Assembly: GCA_020328155.1 (NCBI GenBank)
Contig: JAIXMX010000004.1
Span: forward strand, 33,086-97,085
Source of the DNA: Candidatus Endomicrobiellum agilis
Lineage (GTDB): Bacteria > Elusimicrobiota > Endomicrobiia > Endomicrobiales > Endomicrobiaceae
Length of the DNA stretch: 64,000 nt
Direction of reading: 5' to 3'
Under the pieces are notes generated by a model, which was given only the letters and a program-made list of their open reading frames with translations, did no database searches and was not told the origin of the DNA. Below, piece after piece: positions 1 through 8,650 of this stretch; the stretch's first letter is position 1, and the number at the start of each line of letters is the position of its first letter. The position numbers and the translations under genes were made by a program.

Positions 1-738
1 CCTATAGATGGGCAAATACAGGATTTAATGCGAGAAGTACAAAAAAATATTGAGAGAAAACAGAGAACTTTAATTACTACACTTACGAAAAAGATGTCTG
101 AAGATTTGGCGGCTTATTTAAAAGAAAGGGGTTTTAAAGTCGAATATCTGCATTCTGGAGTGGATACTTTAACAAGAATAGAAATACTTAAAAATCTGCG
201 TCTTGGCAAGTTTGATGTTTTAGTAGGGATAAATCTTTTAAGAGAGGGATTAGATTTACCTGAAGTATCTTTAGTAGCCGTTTTAGATGCTGACAAAGAG
301 GGTTTTTTACGTTCTGAACCTACGCTTATCCAGATTTGCGGAAGAGCTGCAAGAAATGTTGACGGACGAGTCATATTTTATGCAGATACTGTGACCAGTT
401 CAATGCAAAGAGCTTTAAAGGAAATGAATCGGCGGCGAAGCAGGCAGCTTGAGTACAATAAAAAAAATAATATTACTCCAAAATCAATAATCAAAGCCGT
501 TCACGAACTCGACGAATTTAGAAATTTATCAAGAGAGGAATCAGTAACTCACATGGTCGCTGAGAAGCAGCTTGATTATAAAATTGGTGCCAAAAATATT
601 GACGGTATAATAAAAGAAGTTGAATTACAGATGAAAGAAGCCGCTGATAATCTTGATTTTGAATCTGCTGTGGTCTTAAGAGATAAAATGCTTGAGCTAA
701 AAAGTATGAAATCCTTCAAATCTTCTAAGCGTAATTAA
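1..738 (+). CDS. uvrB: UvrABC excinuclease subunit B, C-terminal part (5' end outside window)
   Basis: UvrB is the DNA-damage-loading helicase-like subunit of nucleotide excision repair; it verifies the lesion and recruits UvrC. The reading frame is open from base 1, so the gene begins upstream of the window. Visible are the second RecA-like domain with the block VGINLLREGLDLPEVSLVA, the motif VI region (QICGRAARN, usually QTIGRAARN), and a C-terminal UVR domain at about residues 205-238 of the visible part that contacts UvrC. The gene ends normally. A uvrC gene lies far away on the minus strand near 54.1-55.4 kb, so the genes are not in one operon. Identification is very secure. Confidence 0.97.
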   Translation, partial: PIDGQIQDLMREVQKNIERKQRTLITTLTKKMSEDLAAYLKERGFKVEYLHSGVDTLTRIEILKNLRLGKFDVLVGINLLREGLDLPEVSLVAVLDADKEGFLRSEPTLIQICGRAARNVDGRVIFYADTVTSSMQRALKEMNRRRSRQLEYNKKNNITPKSIIKAVHELDEFRNLSREESVTHMVAEKQLDYKIGAKNIDGIIKEVELQMKEAADNLDFESAVVLRDKMLELKSMKSFKSSKRN

Positions 739-742
739 GCGA

Positions 743-769
743 AGAATAAGTTATTCTAAATTTTTAACT
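743..769 (+). terminator. Weak terminator-like hairpin after uvrB
   Basis: A short inverted repeat (AGAAT at 743-747 and ATTCT at 753-757) is followed by AAATTTTT. The stem is only 5 bp, so this is a weak candidate for the end of the uvrB transcript. Confidence 0.3.
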
Positions 770-777
770 TTTTACGT

Positions 778-806
778 TTGACAAGCCGATGGGTTTTTAT
801 TAAAAT
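778..806 (+). promoter_or_regulatory. Sigma70-type promoter candidate
   Basis: A perfect -35 box TTGACA (778-783) is separated by exactly 17 bases from TAAAAT (801-806), a good -10 box. Transcription would start near 813, just inside the first possible ATG (805) of the DUF948 gene. The in-frame ATG at 829 would then be the better start. It would drive the DUF948/YtxH pair and possibly the downstream tRNAs. Confidence 0.55.
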
Positions 807-1076
807 GTTCACCTATGAGTTTTATGGGATGGTGTTGATTATTATAGCGATTACTTTAATAAGTCTGTGCATAGTTATAGTGACAATTTATCTATAGCTA
901 TGTTAATAGTTGTGAGTGAAGTCGCAGTGAAATTTGAAAGCGTGGTAAGGAAGATAAACAGTGAGTTAAATGTTGTCAATAAAGTTTCCGGCAAAGTCGC
1001 GTCGATAGACTGTATATTGTCGTCTTTGGCTATTTCAGTAATTTCATTTCTATTTTATATTTTTTTTGAACATTAA
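805..1076 (+). pseudogene. DUF948-like membrane protein, frameshifted
   Basis: The frame from ATG 805 (or 829) encodes an N-terminal membrane helix rich in I, L and V and then stops at 897. A second frame, open from about 867 to 1076, continues with a hydrophilic, coiled-coil-like stretch (FESVVRKINSELNVVNKVSGKVASI) and a C-terminal hydrophobic segment. One base of frame change near 885-897 joins the two. DUF948 proteins have this architecture (one membrane helix plus coiled coil) and commonly sit directly before YtxH genes, as here. I see no canonical slippery site, so a plain frameshift mutation is more likely than programmed frameshifting. The family call is tentative because the protein is short. 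Confidence 0.5.
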
Positions 1077-1099
1077 TAAAAAGTGGGTGGAGGAAAGAA

Positions 1100-1393
1100 A
1101 TGAGTGATAATAAAGATACGGTGTTGGCTTTTGTTTTGGGAGGTTTAGTAGGAGCGCTGGTAGGAATATTATATGCTCCTAAATCTGGGAAGGAGATAAG
1201 ATGTAATATAAAAAAGCTTGGCGAAGAGATAGTGGACACTGTGAGCAATCTGAGTAGTGATTTCAAAGAGAATGAGTTTTGTGAAGAAGAAGTCTGTGAA
1301 AAAGTTTTATCCGGTAAAAAAGAGAATATAAAAGAAACTTTTGAAGAAGGTAAAAGGGCTTTTGATAAATCCAATAAAAAAGAAAAAGAATAA
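1100..1393 (+). CDS. YtxH-domain small membrane protein
   Basis: This is a 97-residue protein with one N-terminal membrane segment (VLAFVLGGLVGALVGILYAP) followed directly by the YtxH hallmark APKSGKE and then a charged, helical tail ending in a lysine-rich run. YtxH proteins are small gas-vesicle or general-stress-type membrane proteins of unclear molecular role. The start is supported by a strong GGAGG ribosome binding site at 1089-1093. It lies directly downstream of the broken DUF948 gene, the usual neighbour of this family. The gene itself is intact. Confidence 0.75.
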   Translation: MSDNKDTVLAFVLGGLVGALVGILYAPKSGKEIRCNIKKLGEEIVDTVSNLSSDFKENEFCEEEVCEKVLSGKKENIKETFEEGKRAFDKSNKKEKE

Positions 1394-1412
1394 TTAATAA
1401 ATTTCGTTGTAT

Positions 1413-1485
1413 GCTGAGGTAGCTCAGTCGGTAGAGCACAGGTCTGAAAAACCTGGTGTCGACAGTTCGATTCTGTCCCTCAGCA
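1413..1485 (+). tRNA. tRNA-Phe (GAA)
   Basis: A cloverleaf of 73 bases can be drawn. The acceptor stem is GCTGAGG (1413-1419) with CCTCAGC (1478-1484). The anticodon stem is CAGGT (1439-1443) with ACCTG (1451-1455), and the loop CTGAAAA carries anticodon GAA at 1446-1448. The T arm is GACAG-TTCGATT-CTGTC. The discriminator is A, and CCA is not encoded. Confidence 0.96.
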
Positions 1486-1550
1486 TGCTTTTATATAATT
1501 GTGTTATATTAAATGTTGCATATATTGTCATAGTTAAATTAACAAGCTAT

Positions 1551-1623
1551 GCCGATGTAGCTCAGTTGGCAGAGCAATTGCTTCGTAAGCAATGGGTCGG
1601 AGGTTCAAATCCTCTCATCGGCT
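1551..1623 (+). tRNA. tRNA-Thr (CGT)
   Basis: A cloverleaf of 73 bases can be drawn. The acceptor stem is GCCGATG (1551-1557) with CATCGGC (1616-1622). The anticodon stem is ATTGC (1577-1581) with GCAAT (1589-1593), and the loop TTCGTAA carries anticodon CGT at 1584-1586. The T arm contains GGTTCAAATCC. CCA is not encoded. The gene is 65 bases after tRNA-Phe on the same strand. Confidence 0.95.
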
Positions 1624-1689
1624 AAATTAAATAGATAATATTAGACTCTGATATAGGTAACATAAAAAATAGCACGCGGATTCAAGAGT

Positions 1690-1709
1690 AAATCCGTTTG
1701 AGCGGATTT
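1690..1709. repeat. Inverted repeat in the tRNA to CpXC gap
   Basis: AAATCCG (1690-1696) and CGGATTT (1703-1709) form a perfect 7-bp stem with loop TTTGAG. No T-run follows, so it is not an obvious terminator. The rest of 1624-1900 shows nothing recognisable. Confidence 0.35.
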
Positions 1710-1900
1710 GAACAAATATAAAATATGAAACGCAAACCGATATAGACAAAATTAACTATCTGCTGTAAAAATCGTTCTAACCGAATTATTGATAAGTTTA
1801 CTGAAGTCTAAGCGTTGTAAAAAAATTACGAATTGTAAATGCTATTGTTTAAAAGTTGTAATGCTTTTTTTAAAGGTTATAGACATTAGGAAATTTGTCA

Positions 1901-2554
1901 ATGACAATCTCAAATCTTGAAGAAATTGAATGTCCTAACGGGCATGTTTTTGAAGCAGAGTTGCTTTCTGCAATAAGCGTTTCGGATAACCCAAAGCTAA
2001 AGAATTTGTTAATAGACGAAGAAATTAATCTTGTGTCGTGTCCTGAGTGTGGCAAAGTGTTTTATGCTGAATGTTTTATTCTTTATCACGACAGTAAAAA
2101 CGAACTCATCGCTTTTGTGTATCCGTTGAGTTTCCAAAATCAAGCAGTACAATGTAAAATAAAAATGCGTAAAGAATTTGAACTTGCATTGGAGAACTTT
2201 GAGGAAAAGCAGAAGATAAATTATGAGCCTCTTATGCTGTTTGGTATTGAAGATTTGGTTTTATTGCTGCTCTCCGAACAGGATATTGAGGATGAAGAAG
2301 CGGTTTTAAAATGTCTTGCTTCAAAACTTTTATTAGATACTGCGGATATTGCCCCGAGTCTTGCCAGAAAATTGAAAATTCCTAAAGTCCTTCCCTTTCC
2401 CAGAGGTGGAAAAAAACTTGAAGCAAAATCTTTGATTTCCGGTTTACGGATTCTTATAGAGCATAATTCTAATCTTTTGCATTATGTTGAATTCCTTAAG
2501 AAAATATCAGAATATGAAACAATATTTGAAGATATAAAAGATGACATTAACTAA
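1901..2554 (+). CDS. CpXC-domain protein
   Basis: This is a cytosolic protein of about 217 residues with two zinc-knuckle-like cysteine pairs, CPNGH near residue 10 and CPECG near residue 50, the signature of CpXC-domain proteins. The function of the family is unknown; paired cysteine motifs suggest metal binding. The remaining 150 residues are mostly helical and charged, with no other recognisable motif. ATG 1901 is preferred because AGGA lies 9 bases upstream. The end overlaps the start of the SpoVG-like gene by 14 bases, so the two are translationally coupled and may work together. Confidence 0.7.
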   Translation: MTISNLEEIECPNGHVFEAELLSAISVSDNPKLKNLLIDEEINLVSCPECGKVFYAECFILYHDSKNELIAFVYPLSFQNQAVQCKIKMRKEFELALENFEEKQKINYEPLMLFGIEDLVLLLLSEQDIEDEEAVLKCLASKLLLDTADIAPSLARKLKIPKVLPFPRGGKKLEAKSLISGLRILIEHNSNLLHYVEFLKKISEYETIFEDIKDDIN

Positions 2555-3107
2555 AATCTCACTATTGGTTTTGATTGTTTCTCTCGTTTTATGCTCGTCT
2601 CTTTCTCTTTATGCTGCATTAAAAGTTACAGAGATTACTCAAGATAATAAATCGTTTAATATAGTTTTAAATGATGATATCAAGGTTTCAAATATAGTTT
2701 TAAAAAATAATGATATTGAACTGCCTATATATAGGGGTAAAAATAAAGCATATAAACAATTTGGAATTTTAAAGAGAGAGTTTAGACAATATCTTGTCAA
2801 TGCTTTATCTCAAAATAAAACATCTTCAAAAAGTGAAAATACTGTATTTAAAGCAAATAAACTTTCAATTTTAAAAAAACATCCGAAAATAAAGGCTTTT
2901 ACATCTGTCGTTTTTAGCGATGATATTGAAATTGAATGTCGTATTATGCAAAGCAAAAGAGGTTTATGGATTGCATGGCCTTCAAATAAAAGAAGTGGTG
3001 TGTGGATGAAAGATTTTGAATTTATAAATAAAGATTTAAAAGAGAGAGTTGAGAAAAAATTACTTAACGACTACGTTTCAAAAAATGATAAGGCGAAAAG
3101 CAAATAA
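2541..3107 (+). CDS. Exported SpoVG-like protein, probably two SpoVG-type repeats
   Basis: The protein has 188 residues. Residues 1-26 form a classic signal peptide (hydrophobic LLVLIVSLVLCSSLSLYA, likely cleavage after YA). The second half (about 105-180) matches the SpoVG fold: a strand pattern around VVFSDDIEIEC, then GLWIAWPSNKR (SpoVG has GLFVAMPSKR), a DFEFIN segment, and a C-terminal helix KERVEKKLLNDY. Residues 27-90 look like a weaker first copy (KVTEIT...DIKVSNIVL...FRQYLVNAL). SpoVG is normally a cytosolic nucleic-acid-binding septation or regulatory protein, so a secretion signal is unusual. It overlaps and is probably co-transcribed with the CpXC gene. The fold assignment is from motif similarity only. 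Confidence 0.6.
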   Translation: MTLTKISLLVLIVSLVLCSSLSLYAALKVTEITQDNKSFNIVLNDDIKVSNIVLKNNDIELPIYRGKNKAYKQFGILKREFRQYLVNALSQNKTSSKSENTVFKANKLSILKKHPKIKAFTSVVFSDDIEIECRIMQSKRGLWIAWPSNKRSGVWMKDFEFINKDLKERVEKKLLNDYVSKNDKAKSK

Positions 3108-3209
3108 GTGCGTTTAGATATTACCTTAAATATAGGTTTGTGAGTATAGATGAAAAAATAAGATGACAAAAAAATTCTTATTTGAATATGAAATAAAGGA
3201 AAAAATAAA

Positions 3210-5519
3210 ATGTCATTTGACAAAAAAGAAAAATTGATTTCAGATGACAAGAAAGAAAAATTAATTTTAGAAAATAAAGCTAATTTTGGGAAAAATGCAC
3301 TTACTGTTCTTCAAAAAAGGTATTTGAAGAAAGATGAAAATGGTAACGTGGTTGAAAAACCTGAAGATTTATTTTATAGAGTTGCCGAAAATATTGCCCA
3401 TGCAGACAAAATTTATGATAAAAATGCAGATGTGGGTGCATTGATAAGAGAGTTTTACCTTGTAATGTCTTCTTGCGATTTTTTGCCCAATTCGCCTACT
3501 TTAATGAATGCAGGCAGACACTTACAGCAGCTTTCAGCCTGTTTTGTCCTGCCGATAGATGATTCGATAGATTCGATTTTTGAAACGTTGAAAAATACTG
3601 CTCTTATACATAAATCTGGCGGTGGCACAGGCTTCTCATTTTCTAAACTGCGACCTAAAAAGGATATGGTAAAAACCACGAACGGTATTTCTTCGGGACC
3701 TGTATCTTTTATGCAGGTTTTCAATGCCGCTACAGAAGCTATTAAACAGGGTGGCACAAGACGAGGGGCAAATATGGGGATATTGAGAATAGATCATCCC
3801 GATATTCTGGATTTTGTAGCCTGCAAAGATAAAAGCGATAGTTTAAATAACTTTAATATATCCGTTGCAGTTACGGAAGAGTTTATGGATGCTTTGGAAA
3901 ATAGGAAAAGTTATAATCTTTACAATCCGCGAAATGGCGCGATAACAGGTAAACTGGACGCAAATGAAGTTTTTAATAAGATGGTCAATCAGGCATGGAA
4001 AAACGGAGAACCAGGTATAGTTTTTATTGACAGAATAAACTATAAAAACCCTACTCCTGCGATAGGTCAAATAGAATCTACAAATCCCTGCGGAGAACAG
4101 CCGCTTCTTCCTTATGAATCCTGTAATTTGGGTTCGATAAATCTTGGACACTTTATAAAATCCGGTGATATCGACTGGGATAAACTCGAAAAAACAGTAA
4201 AAACTGCTGTTCATTTTCTTGACAATGTTATAGATATGAATAGTTATCCTATAGAAGAAATTGGCAAGATTACCCGCTCTAACAGAAAAATAGGACTTGG
4301 AGTTATGGGTTGGGCAGATTTGCTTTTGTATTTAGGCATGCCTTACGGGTCTAACGATTCTTTAATGCTTGCTGAAAAACTTATGAGTTTTATTCAGTCA
4401 AAATCCCACGAAACTTCCAAGGAGATTGCATTTAAAAGAGGAGCTTTCCCGAACTTTAAACAAAGTATATACGCAAATGAAGATCCTGTAAGAAATGCAA
4501 CGACGACTACAATTGCTCCAACTGGAACAATCGGTATAATAGCTTCGGCTTCCGGCGGCATTGAGCCGATATTTGCGCTTGTTTATAAAAGAACTCAATG
4601 TCTTGACAATGAAGATATGTATGAAGTGAATCCGTACTTTGAGAAACTTGCGAAAGAAAATGGTTTTTATTCGGTGAAGCTTATGGCTAAAATAGCGGAA
4701 AAAGGGAGTGTCCGCGGGCTTAAAGAAGTTCCTGAAAAAATTAGGAAAATTTTTGTGACTTCGTATGATATTACTCCGAAAGACCATATAAAAATGCAGG
4801 CAGCTTTCCAGAAATTTACGGATAATGCCGTGTCAAAGACTGTGAATTTTCCTAGCTCAGCCACAAAAGAAGATGTAAAGGAAGCTTATATTTGTTCATA
4901 TAAAACCGGATGTAAGGGAGTAACTGTTTACCGCGATGGAAGCAGAGACGTACAGGTATTAAATCTTGCGAATAAAAAATTGCATGAGAATAAGCCGAGA
5001 CCTCGCCCTAAGAAGACAACCGGTTTTACATTCCTTATGCATACCGGCTGCGGTAAAATGTATGTTACTGTAAATGAAGATGACGGAGGAATATGCGAAG
5101 TGTTTACGCAACTTGGTAAATCTGGAGGATGTACTTCGTCGCAGTCTGAAGCGATAAGTCGTTTGATTTCTTTGGCTTTGCGTTCAGGCGTTAATCAAAA
5201 TGAAATTATAAAACAATTAAAAGGCATAAGATGTCCTTCGCCGACTCTCACGGAAGGCGGAGCGATTTTATCGTGTGCAGATGCTATTGCGAGAGCTTTA
5301 GAAGCGTATAACAAAGAAAAAATATTACCTGCGCTTTTTGCGAGAGATATGCCCATTGCGGAACCTTATACGTCAGAAGATATAAAAGAACACTGTACCT
5401 CCGATCCAAGTGGTAATTTGTCAGGTGCATGCCCTCAGTGTCCGGAATGTGGCGAGATGTTGATTTTTGCTGAAGGTTGTGTTATTTGCCGTGAATGCGG
5501 GTACTCTAAGTGCTTTTAG
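3210..5519 (+). CDS. nrdJ: Adenosylcobalamin-dependent (class II) ribonucleoside-diphosphate reductase
   Basis: The enzyme reduces ribonucleotides to deoxyribonucleotides using a radical from adenosylcobalamin, in the cytosol and independently of oxygen. The 769 residues contain the NTP reductase barrel with GGGTGFSFS, the block STNPCGEQPLLPYESCNLGS near residue 290 (active-site cysteine and radical residues) and PTGTIG near 440. A TSCPD domain (about 604-700) and a cysteine-rich zinc-ribbon-like tail (CPECG, CVICRECG at 745-765) complete the class II B12-type architecture. The start has AAAGGA about 10 bases upstream. No other reductase genes are in the window. The dedicated B12 uptake and adenosylation genes at 21.2-26.4 kb supply its cofactor. 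Confidence 0.96.
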   Translation: MSFDKKEKLISDDKKEKLILENKANFGKNALTVLQKRYLKKDENGNVVEKPEDLFYRVAENIAHADKIYDKNADVGALIREFYLVMSSCDFLPNSPTLMNAGRHLQQLSACFVLPIDDSIDSIFETLKNTALIHKSGGGTGFSFSKLRPKKDMVKTTNGISSGPVSFMQVFNAATEAIKQGGTRRGANMGILRIDHPDILDFVACKDKSDSLNNFNISVAVTEEFMDALENRKSYNLYNPRNGAITGKLDANEVFNKMVNQAWKNGEPGIVFIDRINYKNPTPAIGQIESTNPCGEQPLLPYESCNLGSINLGHFIKSGDIDWDKLEKTVKTAVHFLDNVIDMNSYPIEEIGKITRSNRKIGLGVMGWADLLLYLGMPYGSNDSLMLAEKLMSFIQSKSHETSKEIAFKRGAFPNFKQSIYANEDPVRNATTTTIAPTGTIGIIASASGGIEPIFALVYKRTQCLDNEDMYEVNPYFEKLAKENGFYSVKLMAKIAEKGSVRGLKEVPEKIRKIFVTSYDITPKDHIKMQAAFQKFTDNAVSKTVNFPSSATKEDVKEAYICSYKTGCKGVTVYRDGSRDVQVLNLANKKLHENKPRPRPKKTTGFTFLMHTGCGKMYVTVNEDDGGICEVFTQLGKSGGCTSSQSEAISRLISLALRSGVNQNEIIKQLKGIRCPSPTLTEGGAILSCADAIARALEAYNKEKILPALFARDMPIAEPYTSEDIKEHCTSDPSGNLSGACPQCPECGEMLIFAEGCVICRECGYSKCF

Positions 5520-5675
5520 TTCTTTAATTTAGATTTTGAGTTTATGATAATATTATCTATTTGTCTTATAGTATTTATTTGAAAAGTAAGTGCAAATATT
5601 TTTGTTAAAGATTAAAAGCAATTTTTACAGATGGTGAAAAATAAATAATTAGATTTTGTTATTATAAATATAAAA

Positions 5676-6265
5676 TTGATTGACAACAAGTACAAGCAAG
5701 CTTTGGCATACTATGCTCTTTTCCAGTCGTCTATTATTAAAAGACCATATAATTTAATTTACTCCATAGAAAAAAATCTTTACGTGAAGAATGCAGATGT
5801 TAAAAGAAGTTTTGGAAATAAAACTACTTGGGATGCACTATTTGATTTCTATTTAAAAAAATTTTATTCAAGAGGGTGATAAAGCTATATTTTCAAATAG
5901 TTAGAGTAATGTTGTTAATAACCCTGATGTCTTTAACTTAGAATTAAATGCCGATCCCTAGTTTATATTGACACTCCTTATGTTTCATCAAAATTTTTAG
6001 AGGGAATAGCTATGATCAATGGGAAAATTTAGATGAAAAACGTATGATGTAGTGAGAAGATATGCAGAACGCTTTTGGTGCAATTTTTAGGAAATTCAAG
6101 AAGTCAATTAGAGTTCTTTCTTATTGGGACGATGGAATTCCAACGATTAATAATCTGATACAAATGTTGTCAAAATACAAAAGAAAAATAAGAGTTAATA
6201 AACTAGATTATAAATATGTTTTAAGCAATAGATTTTTAAAAGAAGTTTTGATCATTGCTCAATAA
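5676..6265 (+). pseudogene. D12-class adenine-specific DNA methyltransferase remnant
   Basis: The frame 5676-5879 encodes the conserved block KRPYNL...ADVKRSFGNKTTWD of a D12-family N6-adenine methyltransferase. The frame 6062-6265 encodes its C-terminus (SYWDDGIPTINNL...DYKYVLSNR...KEVLIIAQ). Between them, DNA at 5880-6060 still reads as VNNPDVFNLELNADP and then broken pieces of the TPYVS motif IV region, interrupted by several stops and frame changes. The N-terminus with the S-adenosylmethionine-binding FxGxG motif is not recognisable upstream. This is a dead modification gene at the left end of a ruined restriction-modification island. Confidence 0.75.
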
Positions 6266-6339
6266 AAGGATGTCAATTTTAAAATAGTTCGTGCGTTGGT
6301 GGTATAAAAAACATTTTTGTAAGGAATGTTAGTAACGAT

Positions 6340-7930
6340 ATGACAGAAGAAGAATTTTTAAAATTCATTAATTCAACTATAGATAGATTAACAACTACAT
6401 AAAGATATTTCGGTTAAATGTGGTGCGTGTAAGGATATGATTGATTTGTATGATGAGATAATATCTTATTGTTCTCAAATAAAAGATGCAATATCGAATG
6501 TAAAAGCGACAATTAAGATTAATTATTTAAATCAGTTCCATAGCGATATTAATCAAATTTTAGTTATTTTTCCGTATATAAATCAGCAAAGTTTGGGTTT
6601 TATTCAAGGCGATAAGAAGAAAATAAAACAACAAATAGAAAGTAATGCTAAATGCTTATTGGAACGATTAAAATTATTACAATTTAATCTTGATTTTTTT
6701 AAAAAGCTCAATTTTTAGCAAAAATATTGCGGCAGTTGGAGCTAATGGCAGCGGTAAAACAACTCTTTCTAACTATGCAAAACGATATTTATCAAATACT
6801 GGAATTGTTATTTCAGTTCAAAAGATTCTATTAATGCCCACTTTTGATGCAATTTCTAGTATTGGTAGCACTTCTAAAAAATTGTAACAATCACAAAAAT
6901 AAGATAAGCCATTTAAAAAAAACTTTTTCTGCAAATGAAAATATTATGTCTATACGTTATGTTTATGATGAATGTGCGATATTACTTGGCGATTTTCTTG
7001 CAGAAAGAAATGTGGCAAGAAATAAATTTTGTGATAGTATTCAAAAGGGAATTAAAGATAATGAGCCACCTCAGACCAATTTAGATAATGTGATGGAAAT
7101 ATGGAATTCTTTAATCACACATAGAGTTCTTGAAGTTTATGGTGGCATCACTTTTACCTTGAAAATGAATTCTGGCGTTAATTATCCAACATACCAAATG
7201 AGTGATGTTGAGAAAGAAAAGATTGCATTTTTATTTACTTAACTCATGATTTAGATTTTGTAATAAGCAGAACATTCGCAAAAAAAGTTTGGATAAAGTC
7301 TTTTAATTTTCCTGATAAATGAGTAACGGAAGATATTCCGTAAAATGAACTGCCGGAAGCATTGTTGCTTAGATTACTTGGCAGTAGAAAAAATAATTTA
7401 TTTTGCGGAGGACAAAAAGGTAGTGTCGATGAGAAAATATATAATACTTTACTTCCTGGTTTTACAATAACTCCTGTCGAATTTTGCTTTAATGTTATCA
7501 GCTATACAAAAGTTTTTAATAAAGTCTCTAATTTAATTATGAAGGTTTTGGGTTTAATTGATTCAGATTATCACGAAACCGATAGATTAGAAAAGTTAAA
7601 ATCAGATAATGTATTTTCATTTTCAACGTCCGAACCTGAAAATCTTTTTCTTGACGAATCGTTTTTAGATTTCTTGACGAAAAAATTATTAGTACATAAT
7701 AAAAATGTTGTGCAAAATATTAAAGTTAAAGTTATGTCACAGCTAAGAAAAAATATGGAGTTACGAATATCTAATTATGTATCAATGAAAATTAATTATT
7801 ATTTTACCTACATTTAATAAAAGGGAATATATATATAAAGATGTAGAGGATAATTATGACAAATTTACAAAAGAAATAGGAATTTCTGATTGAGTTAATC
7901 AGCGAAAAATTGAATTAGAAAAAATAATAA
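6340..7930 (+). pseudogene. AAA ATPase-DUF4435 fusion protein, multiply disrupted
   Basis: The pieces line up as one large protein. An N-terminal helical part starts at ATG 6340 and changes frame near 6400, regaining KCGACKDMIDLYDE. A Walker A motif, GANGSGKTTL, lies at about 6737-6766, after a frame change at a T7A5 tract near 6695. The middle part (6885-7230) ends at MSDVEKEK, where MSDGEK is expected. A deletion then fuses this directly to LTHDLDFVISRT, removing the Walker B segment. The DUF4435 (TOPRIM-like) domain at 7362-7817 has FCGG where FCEG is expected, but keeps GLIDSD. DUF4435 proteins coupled to ATPases occur in phage defence, for example AriA/AriB of PARIS. Whether this particular fusion was such a system is inference. 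Confidence 0.7.
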
Positions 7931-7945
7931 AAGACAAAGATATAA

Positions 7946-8650
7946 AAAACTATACAACTTATATTTACGTCCCTGCCGTATTATAATGCCAGAATGTATT
8001 CTGATTATACGTCTTATGATAGTTACTTAGAGAAAATGTGTAGTATTTTAAAACAGTGTAACCGTATATTGGAAGACGGACGTTTTATTATTATAAATGT
8101 TTCTCCAGTTATTACAAAAAGACCCGGACGAGAATTTGAAAGCATTAGATATCCAATTCATTTTGATTTTCATAAAATTTTGGAAAACGCAGGTTTTTAT
8201 TTCATAGATAAAATTATATGGATTAAACCTGAATGTACGGTTCCAAATAGAGTCGCAGGTTATTTACAGACAGGAATGCCTTTGTCATACAAGCCTAATT
8301 GCATTACTGAAAGTTTATTAGTTTATAGGAAAAAAACGTCTTTTTTACTTGATAAAAATATAAAACTTTATTCAAGAACATTGGCAAATTCTATTGAAAA
8401 GACGGATACATCAAATTGTTGGCATATATCTCCCAAGGCGGATAAAAAGCATCCCGCTGTTTTTCCTGAAGAATTATGTGAGAAAGTTTTAAAGTATTAT
8501 TCTTTCAAGGGAGATATTGTTTTGGATCCTTTTGCAGGCTCTGGGACTTTTGGAAAAGTGTCGAAAAAAATGAAAATGGTTCCTGTGCTATGTGAAATTA
8601 ATAAAGAGTATATAAAAAAACTTGAAGAGGAAGATTATGACGACCTTTGA
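7946..8650 (+). pseudogene. Beta-class N4/N6 DNA methyltransferase, N-terminus lost
   Basis: The open frame begins after an in-frame stop at 7943 and reads KTIQLIFTSLPYYNAR, where the catalytic motif IV should be SPPYYNAR. A proline-to-leucine change therefore lies in the catalytic loop. The rest is well preserved: GRFIIINVSPVI, IIWIKPE, and near the C-terminus the S-adenosylmethionine-binding motif DPFAGSG. Motif IV before motif I gives the beta-class order. Without the N-terminal segment the first usable ATG is 7994, which lies beyond motif IV. It overlaps the endonuclease gene by 14 bases, the normal arrangement of a type II restriction-modification pair. Confidence 0.75.

Noticed and set aside
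885..897. Programmed frameshift in the DUF948 gene
   Set aside because: No X-XXY-YYZ slippery sequence or downstream structure is present at the frame change.
1407..1625. A 72-residue protein across the two tRNA genes
   Set aside because: The frame is entirely made of the two tRNA genes and the spacer between them.
6340..7930. A functional PARIS system
   Set aside because: The shared parts are an ATPase and DUF4435, but Walker B is deleted and the frame breaks repeatedly, and the gene order does not prove membership of that family.
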